Origin: Vibrio tubiashii ATCC 19109
GTDB lineage: Bacteria; Pseudomonadota; Gammaproteobacteria; Enterobacterales; Vibrionaceae
Reading direction: 5' to 3'
DNA length: 64,000 bases
Assembly (NCBI RefSeq): GCF_000772105.1
Contig: NZ_CP009355.1
Coordinates: 248,001-312,000 of the forward strand
In this document: one piece after another, positions 32,647-42,147 of the stretch
Layout: each line of letters opens with the position of its first letter
Position numbering within the stretch: position 1 is the stretch's first letter
Program-made: the position numbers and the translations under genes
Notes under the pieces: generated by a model
The model's input: the letters and a program-made list of their open reading frames with translations, nothing else
Databases searched by the model: none
What the model was told of the DNA's origin: nothing

Positions 32647-35106
32647 ATGGAACTTAAAAAACTAACAATAGCAGTGGCAGGTGCTTTATTTTCTTTGAAC
32701 GTGTACGCGGCGAGCGAGCCAGTGCCGCAATATGTAGACCGAAGTGTTCTGCATGACCATGAACATCATGGTGTCGAAGATCATCAACCAGACAACGCAC
32801 CAAAGAAAACACTCACTCAAAAACCAGAACCAACTTTTAAGATGTTTTCTGCTGCTGCAGATGAAGCAGCAGTAACCTGTGATGTAGAGACATTTGCCAC
32901 TTCAAATAGTACAGCGCTTATCTCCGCGATTACGACGCAGGGAGCGAGTTGCGTGAACAAACTTTTCTCAGCAGAAAGCCGCGTTCAAGAAACAGCCTTT
33001 GAGTCTAGCAACATGTTCAATGTCGCCAAGCACACGGTGAATATTGCAAAAGCATATCAGGGTGGTGGAAGTGATGAGTTAGAGGCGTTGTTCCTCTTCC
33101 TGCGCGCAGGCTATTACGCTGAATTCTATAACAACAACGTGAGCTTTTTATCTTGGGTGACACCTGCGGTAAAAGAAGCGGTCGATGCTTTTGTCGCGAA
33201 CGCTAACTTTTATGAAAGCAGCGATGCTCACGGTAAAGTGTTGCGTGAAGTGATCATCACAATGGATAGTGCAAGTCTTGAGCATGCCTACCTTGATGTT
33301 ATTACGCAGTGGCTAAATCGCTGGAACTCCGATTACGCTCAGCATTGGTATATGCGTGATGCCGTCAATGGCGTTTTCACCGTGCTGTTCGGGGGGCAAT
33401 GGAATGACCAATACGTTCAGTCGATAGGTTCGCAGACCGCTTTGGTCGACGCACTCGCTAAGGTGGCACTCAATCGAGATTCTATTACGCGAGCGGATGA
33501 GTTTATGACCGCTAACGCGGGTCGTGAAATGGCCAGATTACTAAAGTACAGTGGCACTGCGATTGAAGCGAAAGTAAAAGCTAAGGTCACCGAGGTGTTC
33601 AGCCAATACGAGATGTATGGCTATGGTGATACGGTTTGGCTCGCGACTGCTGATACTGCCTCCTATCATTCCGATTGTTCTCAATTTGGGATCTGTAATT
33701 TTGAACAACAACTGAAATCCCTTGTGTTGGCACAAAGCTACACGTGTAGCCCAACTATTCGTATTCTGTCTCAGAATATGACCCAAACTCAGCATCAGGC
33801 TGCGTGTGAAAAAATGGGTTTTGAGGAAGGTTACTTCCATACCCGACTGGAAACTGGCAATCAGCCTGTCGCAGATGATCACAATACTCAGCTGCAGGTA
33901 AATATCTTCGATAGCAGTGACGATTACGGCAAATACGCAGGCCCTATTTTTGATATCAGCACTAACAATGGTGGCATGTATCTAGAAGGTGACCCTTCTA
34001 AGCCGGGCAATATTCCTAACTTCATTGCTTATGAAGCGTCTTACGCTAACCCAGATCATTTCGTTTGGAACCTTGAACATGAATATGTCCACTACTTAGA
34101 TGGGCGATTCGACATGTATGGTGACTTTAGTCATCCAACTGAAAAAGTTGTGTGGTGGAGTGAAGGGGTCGCTGAGTATGTCGCAAATGAAGACAACAAT
34201 CCTAAAGCGATAGAAACAATTAAAGATGGCTCTACTTACACATTAAGCGAAATATTCGAAACCACTTACGATGGCTTCGATGTCGATCGCATCTATCGTT
34301 GGGGTTATTTAGCCGTGAGATTCATGTTTGAACGCCACATGGATGACGTCAATCGCATGTTAGTTGAAACACGAAGCGGAAACTGGTCCCAGTATAAAGT
34401 CATCATCAATCAATGGGCAGTTCAGTATCAGTCTGAGTTCGAACAGTGGCAACAACAACTGGTCAGTGGCGGTACAGAGTCACCGACCGCGGTAATCAAT
34501 GTAAGCAATGAGGGTAAAGTCGGTGAATCCATTTCATTCAGCAGTGCAGGTAGTTCAGACAAAGACGGGCAAATCACAAAATACCTCTGGGACTTCGGTG
34601 ATAGCTCGACAAGTTCCGAGGCCAATCCGTCGCACCAGTTCAACAGCGAGGGTAACTACACGGTTCGCTTAACTGTTACGGATAACGATGGAAATACCGG
34701 CACGACGACCGCTTCGATTGTTATTTCACCGCAAGGAGGTGATTCTTCACTACCTACTGATTGTGCAGTACAAAGCAAAATCTCAGGCGGACGATTGGTG
34801 GCAGGGGAGCCTGCATGTCTTGCGAGCCAGTCAGCCATCTGGCTTAGTATCGAAGGGGTCAATGAGCATCAGTCGATGGCAATAACTTCTGCCAATGGGA
34901 CAGGTGATCTTAAACTGGAATACAGCAATTTTGGATGGCCGAATGAAGCAGGATCAAACCTTCACGGATGGTCAGACAATGAAGGCAACAGTGAGTGTAT
35001 TACTATCGCTGGGCAAGCTAATTACTGGGGATATCTGAAAGTTTCCGGCAATTTTGAAAATGCAGCAATAGTCGTTGATTTCGATACCGCAAGCTGTCGC
35101 CCGTAA
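32647..35106 (+). CDS. Secreted M9 collagenase with PKD domain
   Basis: About 819 residues from the ATG at 32647; an ATG 11 codons upstream is in frame but the signal peptide (ELKKLTIAVAGALFSLNVYA) fits the later start. An M9 N-terminal activator-type domain precedes the catalytic domain with the zinc site HEYVH at 478-482 and Glu residues 506 and 510 in EGVAEY. A PKD domain (about 612-690) includes YLWDFGDSSTSSEANPSHQF. The C-terminal domain (about 700-819) has two Cys pairs and may bind substrate. It degrades native collagen and gelatin outside the cell. A strong terminator follows. Confidence 0.88.
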   Translation: MELKKLTIAVAGALFSLNVYAASEPVPQYVDRSVLHDHEHHGVEDHQPDNAPKKTLTQKPEPTFKMFSAAADEAAVTCDVETFATSNSTALISAITTQGASCVNKLFSAESRVQETAFESSNMFNVAKHTVNIAKAYQGGGSDELEALFLFLRAGYYAEFYNNNVSFLSWVTPAVKEAVDAFVANANFYESSDAHGKVLREVIITMDSASLEHAYLDVITQWLNRWNSDYAQHWYMRDAVNGVFTVLFGGQWNDQYVQSIGSQTALVDALAKVALNRDSITRADEFMTANAGREMARLLKYSGTAIEAKVKAKVTEVFSQYEMYGYGDTVWLATADTASYHSDCSQFGICNFEQQLKSLVLAQSYTCSPTIRILSQNMTQTQHQAACEKMGFEEGYFHTRLETGNQPVADDHNTQLQVNIFDSSDDYGKYAGPIFDISTNNGGMYLEGDPSKPGNIPNFIAYEASYANPDHFVWNLEHEYVHYLDGRFDMYGDFSHPTEKVVWWSEGVAEYVANEDNNPKAIETIKDGSTYTLSEIFETTYDGFDVDRIYRWGYLAVRFMFERHMDDVNRMLVETRSGNWSQYKVIINQWAVQYQSEFEQWQQQLVSGGTESPTAVINVSNEGKVGESISFSSAGSSDKDGQITKYLWDFGDSSTSSEANPSHQFNSEGNYTVRLTVTDNDGNTGTTTASIVISPQGGDSSLPTDCAVQSKISGGRLVAGEPACLASQSAIWLSIEGVNEHQSMAITSANGTGDLKLEYSNFGWPNEAGSNLHGWSDNEGNSECITIAGQANYWGYLKVSGNFENAAIVVDFDTASCRP

Positions 35107-35119
35107 TCAGCTAACCAAA

Positions 35120-35149
35120 GAAAAAGCTCAGCAATCGCTGAGCTTTTTC
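35120..35149 (+). terminator. Intrinsic terminator of the first collagenase gene
   Basis: GAAAAAGCTCAGC (35120-35132) and GCTGAGCTTTTTC (35137-35149) form a 13-bp stem with a 4-nt loop, 13 bp after the stop. Confidence 0.9.
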
Positions 35150-35355
35150 AGTTGAAGTTATGAACCACAGTTTATGAAAGTTTGATCTTTTGCCAGATTT
35201 TTACTTATAGCTTTGCTTCTTGTTGCACGTAAACAATGTCTGATTCACGAATTTGTATCGCGATTACTGCGAAATAACCATGTCATACATTCATAACATT
35301 TATGTAAAGCATATGCTCTAGATTCAAGCCTCCAAAACACAACAAGGATAACGTA

Positions 35356-36681
35356 ATGAATTTTAAGCAGTGTTCCATCGCCTTAGTCGCTCTGATGGCA
35401 AGCTCAGCTTTTGCTGACACAGATGTGTATCTCACCAACAACTCTAGCCAAGCGCTGACTATTCAAGTCAGCCATGACGGCACAGACATTCTCAAACATG
35501 GTGAAGAGTGGAAGCAGCATGTTGAAACCCTCGGACCTTGGGAAACCAAACAGGTGATGAGCTTCAATCGTTGGGAAGGGGTTAAATCCGGTAAAACCTA
35601 CCGTTTTAGTACCGTTGTTTCAAACCCGGTGGGTGAAAGTGTAACGTTAAATCAGGTGATGAAAGGGCATTGGTACAACTCTTCCATTGAGTATGGTGTA
35701 TCTGCGTCAGATGTTTCGTTAAGTTTGAAAGATGATCGAAATGTTCACCGTTACAACAGCCAATCATTTGGGGAGCGCAGTGCTGAGCTTGCTTTTAAAT
35801 CGGCTAAAACAGCTCGTTATGATGACCTTTACTACACCATTACGCCACAAAAGGTCGAAGAGCAAGTAGAGAACGATGAGAACACCCTCAAAATGATGAC
35901 CTACAATATTTGGGCACTTCCTGTTATCGCTTCTCATATTGGTGATCGTTATGATCTGATCCCTGAATATGTGAAGGGTTATGACGTGTTGGCACTGCAA
36001 GAAGTATTTGCAAGTGGACGTGATGCTTTTCTGCGTGAACTGGCGAAAGAATACCCTTATCAAACCAAGATGCTCGATAAGGAAGGGATCAACATCTACG
36101 ATGGTGGCGTGATGATCGTGAGCCGCTATCCTATTGTGAATCAGGCGCAATATGTTTTCCCAGATTGTACGGGTACTGATTGCTTTGCGGATAAAGGTGT
36201 CAACTATGCTGAGGTGATCAAAGGTGGAAAGGCTTACCACGTATTCGCCACTCATACTGCGTCGTTTGATACCGATACGGCGAGGGATTACCGTCAGCGT
36301 CAGTTCAAACAGATTCGCCAGTTAGCGACGTCACTCAACATTCCCAAAACAGACACTGTGGTGTACAGCGGTGACTTCAACGTCAACAAGCTGAAGTTCC
36401 CGGGTGATTACCAACAGATGATTGCCAACTTAAGCGCTATCGAGCCAACCTACTCGGGCTATACGGCGTCGACGTTTGATCCTCGAATCAACGACTTTGC
36501 TGGTGAAGCCATGTCTGGGGGAGAAAACGTCGAATATCTAGACTACGTGATGGTCAGCAATGAGTATCAGGTGAAGTCCTATAACGACAACCGTGTGGAT
36601 GTCCCTCGCTCAACCGACGAACGATTATGGAAACACTATAATCTGTCGGATCACTTCCCAGTGACTGCGGTAGTGAAATAA
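35356..36681 (+). CDS. Secreted sphingomyelinase C (DNase I-fold)
   Basis: A 441-residue exported enzyme with a signal peptide (1 to about 20), an N-terminal beta domain (about 22-165) and a DNase I-fold phosphodiesterase domain. The metal/catalytic residues are in place: Asn184 (MTYNIWA), Glu216 (LQEVF), His300 (FATHTAS), Asp340 and Asn342 (SGDFNVNK), Asp432-His433 (LSDHFPV); Cys271 and Cys276 may pair. It should cleave sphingomyelin to ceramide and phosphocholine, a haemolytic activity. The stop codon shares a base with the start of the next gene (TAATG), so the two products are made together. Confidence 0.85.
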   Translation: MNFKQCSIALVALMASSAFADTDVYLTNNSSQALTIQVSHDGTDILKHGEEWKQHVETLGPWETKQVMSFNRWEGVKSGKTYRFSTVVSNPVGESVTLNQVMKGHWYNSSIEYGVSASDVSLSLKDDRNVHRYNSQSFGERSAELAFKSAKTARYDDLYYTITPQKVEEQVENDENTLKMMTYNIWALPVIASHIGDRYDLIPEYVKGYDVLALQEVFASGRDAFLRELAKEYPYQTKMLDKEGINIYDGGVMIVSRYPIVNQAQYVFPDCTGTDCFADKGVNYAEVIKGGKAYHVFATHTASFDTDTARDYRQRQFKQIRQLATSLNIPKTDTVVYSGDFNVNKLKFPGDYQQMIANLSAIEPTYSGYTASTFDPRINDFAGEAMSGGENVEYLDYVMVSNEYQVKSYNDNRVDVPRSTDERLWKHYNLSDHFPVTAVVK

Positions 36682-37649
36682 TGCAGCGTTTGTTGGCATT
36701 GGTTATGCTCGTCGCTTCGGCGAGCATTATTGGTTGGTTCGTCATCGAGGATCCGTCCTCTTCAGCAATGAATCATAACGTTAACCTTGTAGAGTCCGCG
36801 GTTGAGACGGCGAGAACACCTCCTCCTATTGATAATCTGGCTCAAGAAGACAAGGCTCAAACTCAGGCGCGATCTGCTCAACCTAATCAGCCGAATGCAA
36901 ATGAATGGGTAGCGCGCTTATCAGGTTTGGAAGGGACAGCGCTAAGTCAGGAGCTCGAAGCATTCTGGCAACATTGCCTAGAATTGAACAACTGTGAAAT
37001 GCAACTGGTCTCGCTGAAATCTTTAATGACTGACTCAGGTTACTTCTTGCTGGCAAATTATCCTCAATTGAAGCAGCAATGGCATGACAGTTTAGGGACT
37101 CTAGAGTTAAACCAACTAGCAACGTTAGCAGACAAAATTGCTGAGTTTAAACGTCAAGCGCAAGTGATTTGGGGTCAGCAAGCAGGAACAATATTAGCAG
37201 ATCAATTTGCAGCCTATGATTTTGCTCTCGACTCCCAAGCACTCGCTGATATCTCGCCAGATGATTACCTCGCTCAGTTCCAATCCCTTACGCAGCGTTG
37301 GCAACAGAATTCGGCTTCGGTGGGATTGGACGGTGATGTTGCCACTTTTGAAACGGCGGTTTCTCTCATTCCGGCTAGTTACAGCCAGCAGCAAAGAGAT
37401 GCGGTCGTCAATCAACTAGCTGCGACTTACCTAAGCAGTGAACAAATCAATGAAATCAGCACTCGGCAACAGCAAGTAAAGGATCAGCAGCAAGAAGTAC
37501 AAGACTATCAAAGCCAGCTTTCAGCATTGAAGTCCTCACTGAGTCAACAGCGAACTTCCACTTACGGCGCGATGACTGATTCTGATTGGATAGCCTATTA
37601 CAATGAGCAGATTAGCCAGTTCCGTGTCGACTTTTTTAATTCTAAGTAA
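36681..37649 (+). CDS. Membrane-anchored helical protein, lipase-foldase (Lif)-like
   Basis: A 322-residue protein with one N-terminal membrane helix (about 5-25), a low-complexity linker rich in Pro, Gln and Ala (about 30-72), and an almost wholly helical remainder ending in a coiled-coil segment (about 255-290). By eye, the repeats VIWGQQAGTILADQFAAYDF and LSSEQINEISTRQQQ resemble the helical scaffold of LifO steric chaperones, which fold secreted lipases in the periplasm. The RxxFDYFLS motif of Lif was not found. It is coupled to the sphingomyelinase gene by a one-base overlap, so a dedicated foldase role is the leading idea. Alternatively it is an unrelated helical anchor. Confidence 0.5.
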   Translation: MQRLLALVMLVASASIIGWFVIEDPSSSAMNHNVNLVESAVETARTPPPIDNLAQEDKAQTQARSAQPNQPNANEWVARLSGLEGTALSQELEAFWQHCLELNNCEMQLVSLKSLMTDSGYFLLANYPQLKQQWHDSLGTLELNQLATLADKIAEFKRQAQVIWGQQAGTILADQFAAYDFALDSQALADISPDDYLAQFQSLTQRWQQNSASVGLDGDVATFETAVSLIPASYSQQQRDAVVNQLAATYLSSEQINEISTRQQQVKDQQQEVQDYQSQLSALKSSLSQQRTSTYGAMTDSDWIAYYNEQISQFRVDFFNSK

Positions 37650-37804
37650 TTGTTAAATAAGTGTTTAATGAAAACGATTGCTATTTGAACAGAGAGCGAA
37701 ATTTTTGAATGGGAGTCTAAAAGGCTTCTGATATGTTTTTAGTTAATATATTGATTGTTGTTATAACGCGCCTGCCATTTATCAATAAAAACAGGGTGTT
37801 GCAA

Positions 37805-40222
37805 ATGAAACAACGTCAATGGGCTCTCGGAAAATTAGCGGGAGCATGTCTAGTAGCGAGCTTGGGAAGCTACGCTCAAGCGTCTACACAATGCGAATAT
37901 AACGAATTATCTCAAAGTCATTTATGGGTAGAGAGTATCGCATCTGCTCAATCATCTTGCTATCAATCTTGGTTCAATGCGCCAGCTGAAGCGGCTGTTT
38001 CACTTTATAGTGAAGCATCACTAAACCAAGTAGCACGCGCGTTAAGTGCTGAAGTGAACCAGTACAAAGGGGAAGACACGCAGGCAGTTCGAATTGCTAA
38101 TCTAAGCGAATTCATCAAAGCGGCGTATTTTGCTCGTTATGCGACACAGGAGCAGTACGGCTACTTTTCAGATGATTTGAGTCGCTCGATTGCAAAAATC
38201 TCAGATCGCTTTATTCGCTCTCAACATGCAACAGACCAAGGACGCGAGCAAGTTAGGGCAATGTCGTCCATGACCTTGTTGGTTGATAGTGTTAAACAGC
38301 TTCATGTAACGATGGAGTCTATGCTGACTTTACTAGAGTCGTTTGATCGTGAAAACAGCAACAATCTTCAGTACGTTGATGGCTTAAACAACCTCTTTCG
38401 TGCAATGAACGGTCACATTGTTCGCGATGCTTTCTATGAGGAGTTGGTACAACATCCTCAGTACTTGCAAAGATTAAAACAATTTGTCGATAGCAACTTG
38501 TGGACTCTAGGGACGGACTCTGAGTTTCTTATTTACAACGCAGTGCGTGAAACAGGGCGTCTTCTAGCGGGCAGAAACGAATCGCTTAACCAGCAAGTTA
38601 TGCCTTTCTTAGAAAGCATTATGGCTCAGCATAAAATCGGAACCCAAGGTGAAAAACTTTGGCTGGCATCCGCTGAAATGCTGAAGTTCTATGCGCCCGA
38701 AAAGGCAGAACAGCTCAATATTGAGGGTAAAAAGCGACAACTAGAGCGACGCTTGTTAGTGAATCGCTATGAGTGTAATGGTCCGGCAGTGATTCGCTCT
38801 CAGAACCTTACTCAGCAGCAGTCACAGCAGGCATGCGAGATACTGGGTTCGACTGAGGCTGATTTCCATCTAGTTGCCAATACTGGTCAGATTCCAGTCA
38901 AAAACGACCATAACAACAAGGTAGAGGTTGTAGTTTGGCAAGACAATAATTCGTACACCACATATTCGAACTTTCTGTTTGGTAATAGTACTGATAACGG
39001 TGGTCAGTATTTGGAAGGAGACCCTTCGGATGAGAACAACGTGGCGCGATTCCTCGCGTATCGATATTCGTCAGATGAACTCTCAATCCTCAATTTAGAA
39101 CATGAATACGTTCACTATCTTGATGGTCGATTCAACTTGTATGGTGGCTTTGGTAAGACACTAAGTGAAGGAAACATTGTTTGGTGGCTCGAAGGTTTTG
39201 CTGAGTACATGCATTACAAAAAAGGCTATCAGGCTGCGGTGGATCTTATTGGTGATGAAAACTATTCATTGGCAGAAATACTAACAACAACATATGAGCA
39301 TGACCTTAATCGAGTTTACCGATGGGGCTACTTAGCGGTTCGTTTCCTGTTCGAGCAACATCCAAGCGAAGTTGACCGTCTGCTTCAGTTTGCTCGTTCG
39401 GGCGATTATGTGACATGGTCTCGCGAAGTAGATCAGCTTGGTGCTAACTTGAATGCCGAGTTTGCTACTTGGCTGAAAGTTGTGTCAAAACAGCCGGATA
39501 CAGAAGAGGGGGGCGGCAATGGTGAATCGGGCACCATTGATGAACCTCAACCACAAGAGCTATTGAGTATCGGCTTAAATCAAACAATGAGTTTTAAGGC
39601 TGATGATTATCAGGAGCAGCTGTTTTATGTTGATGTTCCTAACGGTATTTCGGAGTTCAGTATTTCGATAACAGGCGACGGAGACGCTGATCTTTACGCT
39701 AGTTACGAGAAAGTCGCTCACTATTATGACTACCAGGTTTCAGAGTTCCAGCGTGGAAGTGAAGAAACGATTCAGTTCCTTGCACAATCGAACGGTTTGG
39801 TTGCCCCTGGGCGTTACTATTTTAGCTTGGCAGCGCGCGAGGCATTTCAAAATGTCGAAGTTGTTACGTTTGCTAAACAGCAAAATCAAACTCATAAACC
39901 GAAAGATGACCTATCGCCACTATTGATTGAAAATAACAGTGCTAAATCACTTACTGTGAATGAGCGTCGTTATATCGGATTGTACGTTGAACAGCCGGGT
40001 ACTGTCCGTGTTTGGTTGACACCTAAACAGCAAGCGCAAGGAGAAGTCGATATGTACGTTGGTCTAGAGGCCTGGGCATCTGAAAATCAGTATGACTTTT
40101 CCACGGTTTCACAGGGCAAACACCAGTATCTTGAGTTCAATGTCGAAAAAACGGGCTATGTCCACTTCACTCTCAAGTCTTCTCACTTAGGCAGTGAAAT
40201 AGAGCTATTTGCAAGTTACTAA
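37805..40222 (+). CDS. Second secreted M9 collagenase with PPC-type C-terminal domains
   Basis: About 805 residues from the ATG at 37805, where the signal peptide begins (KQRQWALGKLAGACLVASLG). The N-terminal helical M9 domain is followed by the catalytic domain with HEYVH at 433-437 and the downstream EGFAEY. After a Gly/Glu linker (about 570-585) come two beta domains of pre-peptidase C-terminal (PPC) type, in place of the PKD domain of the first collagenase. The catalytic cores are clearly paralogous but diverged, so this is an old duplication. A terminator lies 11 bp after the stop. Confidence 0.88.
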   Translation: MKQRQWALGKLAGACLVASLGSYAQASTQCEYNELSQSHLWVESIASAQSSCYQSWFNAPAEAAVSLYSEASLNQVARALSAEVNQYKGEDTQAVRIANLSEFIKAAYFARYATQEQYGYFSDDLSRSIAKISDRFIRSQHATDQGREQVRAMSSMTLLVDSVKQLHVTMESMLTLLESFDRENSNNLQYVDGLNNLFRAMNGHIVRDAFYEELVQHPQYLQRLKQFVDSNLWTLGTDSEFLIYNAVRETGRLLAGRNESLNQQVMPFLESIMAQHKIGTQGEKLWLASAEMLKFYAPEKAEQLNIEGKKRQLERRLLVNRYECNGPAVIRSQNLTQQQSQQACEILGSTEADFHLVANTGQIPVKNDHNNKVEVVVWQDNNSYTTYSNFLFGNSTDNGGQYLEGDPSDENNVARFLAYRYSSDELSILNLEHEYVHYLDGRFNLYGGFGKTLSEGNIVWWLEGFAEYMHYKKGYQAAVDLIGDENYSLAEILTTTYEHDLNRVYRWGYLAVRFLFEQHPSEVDRLLQFARSGDYVTWSREVDQLGANLNAEFATWLKVVSKQPDTEEGGGNGESGTIDEPQPQELLSIGLNQTMSFKADDYQEQLFYVDVPNGISEFSISITGDGDADLYASYEKVAHYYDYQVSEFQRGSEETIQFLAQSNGLVAPGRYYFSLAAREAFQNVEVVTFAKQQNQTHKPKDDLSPLLIENNSAKSLTVNERRYIGLYVEQPGTVRVWLTPKQQAQGEVDMYVGLEAWASENQYDFSTVSQGKHQYLEFNVEKTGYVHFTLKSSHLGSEIELFASY

Positions 40223-40232
40223 AACTAAACAT

Positions 40233-40257
40233 AAAAGAGCGCCAATGGCGCTCTTTT
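40233..40257 (+). terminator. Intrinsic terminator of the second collagenase gene
   Basis: AAAAGAGCGCC and GGCGCTCTTTT pair over 11 bp with a 3-nt loop. Confidence 0.9.
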
Positions 40258-40475
40258 AGTTAATGATATTACAAATATGTCAATAGGTGGAGGTTAAATT
40301 CGCTGTTGCTAAATTAGACAAAATTAAATATTGATATTTTATGTGATAGAGTGATCTTGAGCAGAAAAATCGGCCAAAATCTAATCATTTTGCTTCCTCT
40401 TATCCACCAAGCTGATAGGTTGTAGTAGTAGATTAATTACTCTACTACTGATAATTATTACAATGAGGATCATTT

Positions 40476-41669
40476 ATGAGACCGAATATTTCTATCAGCT
40501 TAATGCTTGCAACGGCAGTGGTTGGATTCCAATCCAACGCAAAACCTCTTATTGCACAAGACATGACTCCGGTGTCGAAAGCAGAAGAAATCTCCAAACA
40601 GAAACAAGAACTCGCATTTCAGTTCAGTGAAAGGTACCAATCGCTAGAAGCTAACCTGAAAGCGCAAATCACCGAGAAGAATTTGTCGGCATCCGTCAGT
40701 CAGATTCAGTCGGCCCAACCGTACTCGGCCTTTAGTCGTCAGTTACAACAAGCAGACCAAGACTACCGGACGATCAAAGGAGTCGAAGATTTTACGGACT
40801 CTTTAATCGAGCTACGCATTGCTGATGCTTCGATGGTAGAACAGTGGAAGCAGGGGGAAAGCCCACTTTTCGCATTCGAACCTGCTGGCGATGACTCCAA
40901 CTGGCAGTACATAGAGGCCTACGACATATACGGTCAGCTGCATCAGTTAGACGTATATGAAATGCCAGACGTACCTGTTCTGGTTGTTGATAGTAATGGC
41001 GCCGAGGAGCTAAGAGCGGGTCTACAAGCGATGCAGGCAGAGATGCAGCGCTTAGGCCAACCAACCAAGCTAACAACCGATGAACCCGTTGCTAAGCAAA
41101 AAGTTCAGCGGTTTAAACGCTCTGCTATGGCAGCAGATGTGCAACCTCTGAGTACGACTCAGCTTACCAAAATTCGCCTCAATGATGACCAAGAACCTTG
41201 GATTTCTGGCAAGGCAGAGATCTACGCTATCATCACTGGTGTTGATCCAAGCAGAGACGCGCCTCAGATAGATTTAGTTGAAATGCCTTACCTCGATTAC
41301 GACGGCCAAGACTACTACCCAGGGCAAACAATCATAATCTGGCCTCGTTACCGCTGGGGAGCCGTTGATATGGTTCTGATGGAGCAGGACGACGGCACTG
41401 ACTACAAGGAGCTTGCCAAGCTTCTAGTGAAAGCCGCTGAAGAGATCTTAAAAATGATTCCAGATCCGGAAGTGCAAGGCTATGCCATTATCGCTCAGAT
41501 CACCGGAAAAATTATTGACGTGATTCCTGATGGATTGCTGACCAATGATGACGATTATGTCGATGTTTATTACACCTTGATGCAAAACACGCCATATGTC
41601 GATCGCCCTGGTGCTGGTGGTAATGCTACGGCGACCTTCAAGCCAGTGACGATTAATCCAACTGAGTAA
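40476..41669 (+). CDS. Exported DUF3103-type protein of unknown function
   Basis: A 397-residue protein with a signal peptide (1 to about 22). The first half is helical and Gln-rich; the second half has the conserved block TKIRLNDDQEPWISGKAEIY followed by YLDYDGQDYYPGQTIIIW, which I recognise as the DUF3103 family of Vibrio and relatives. No catalytic motif was found. It sits at the end of the secreted-enzyme island and has its own terminator. Function unknown. Confidence 0.7.
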   Translation: MRPNISISLMLATAVVGFQSNAKPLIAQDMTPVSKAEEISKQKQELAFQFSERYQSLEANLKAQITEKNLSASVSQIQSAQPYSAFSRQLQQADQDYRTIKGVEDFTDSLIELRIADASMVEQWKQGESPLFAFEPAGDDSNWQYIEAYDIYGQLHQLDVYEMPDVPVLVVDSNGAEELRAGLQAMQAEMQRLGQPTKLTTDEPVAKQKVQRFKRSAMAADVQPLSTTQLTKIRLNDDQEPWISGKAEIYAIITGVDPSRDAPQIDLVEMPYLDYDGQDYYPGQTIIIWPRYRWGAVDMVLMEQDDGTDYKELAKLLVKAAEEILKMIPDPEVQGYAIIAQITGKIIDVIPDGLLTNDDDYVDVYYTLMQNTPYVDRPGAGGNATATFKPVTINPTE

Positions 41670-41693
41670 AGATAACGAAACAAGATCTAAAAT

Positions 41694-41723
41694 AATGGGA
41701 CTAGAAATTAGTCCCATTTTTCG
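41694..41723. terminator. Bidirectional intrinsic terminator
   Basis: AATGGGACTA (41694-41703) and TAGTCCCATT (41709-41718) with a T tail, between convergent genes. Confidence 0.88.
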
Positions 41724-41751
41724 TGGTTCAAGATTATCGACGCAAGAAAGT

Positions 41752-42048
41752 TTAGATGAATAAGTACCGCATCACTTCAATGGAAACGAAACTGATTAAT
41801 TTGGAGATGAATGCGATCCATATACACCCTTCAAGAGGTGTTTCGGTCACGTAGTAAAGAAGGGTGACAAAAATGACTAAGCTAATCACCCACCCTAGTG
41901 AAGGAATCAAGGAAAAAAGAGACACAACAACAACGATTGCTGTGAGAGAAGCGAAATGCACTTTCTCGAGTGCAATTTGTGCAGCGACATAAACACAACA
42001 CGCTGAAATGAAAACTTCAAAGGCAAACTCAATGGCGAACGAGTCCAT
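41752..42048 (-). CDS. Small membrane protein, unknown
   Basis: About 98 residues from the ATG at 42048, which has GGGGAAAG upstream (an in-frame TTG at 42063 overlaps that site). Three or four hydrophobic helices cover most of the chain. Not recognised. It converges on the DUF3103-type gene and lies 100 bp downstream of the universal stress gene on the same strand. Confidence 0.6.
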   Translation of the reverse strand: MDSFAIEFAFEVFISACCVYVAAQIALEKVHFASLTAIVVVVSLFSLIPSLGWVISLVIFVTLLYYVTETPLEGCIWIAFISKLISFVSIEVMRYLFI

Positions 42049-42147
42049 AAGTTCTTTCCCCAATGCTCTGACTAGTTATTGGTATTTGCCTACGACATTG
42101 TTGATGGAATTGTTATTATTGTCTTAGTGTAGCTCAAGTCTTAGTAC

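Noticed and set aside
35764..36255. 163-codon frame opposite the sphingomyelinase gene
   Set aside because: The sense strand encodes all catalytic motifs of the enzyme; the antisense product is a shadow.
35356..36681. Secreted nuclease
   Set aside because: The DNase I fold is shared, but the overall sequence, the N-terminal beta domain and the motif context fit neutral sphingomyelinases better.
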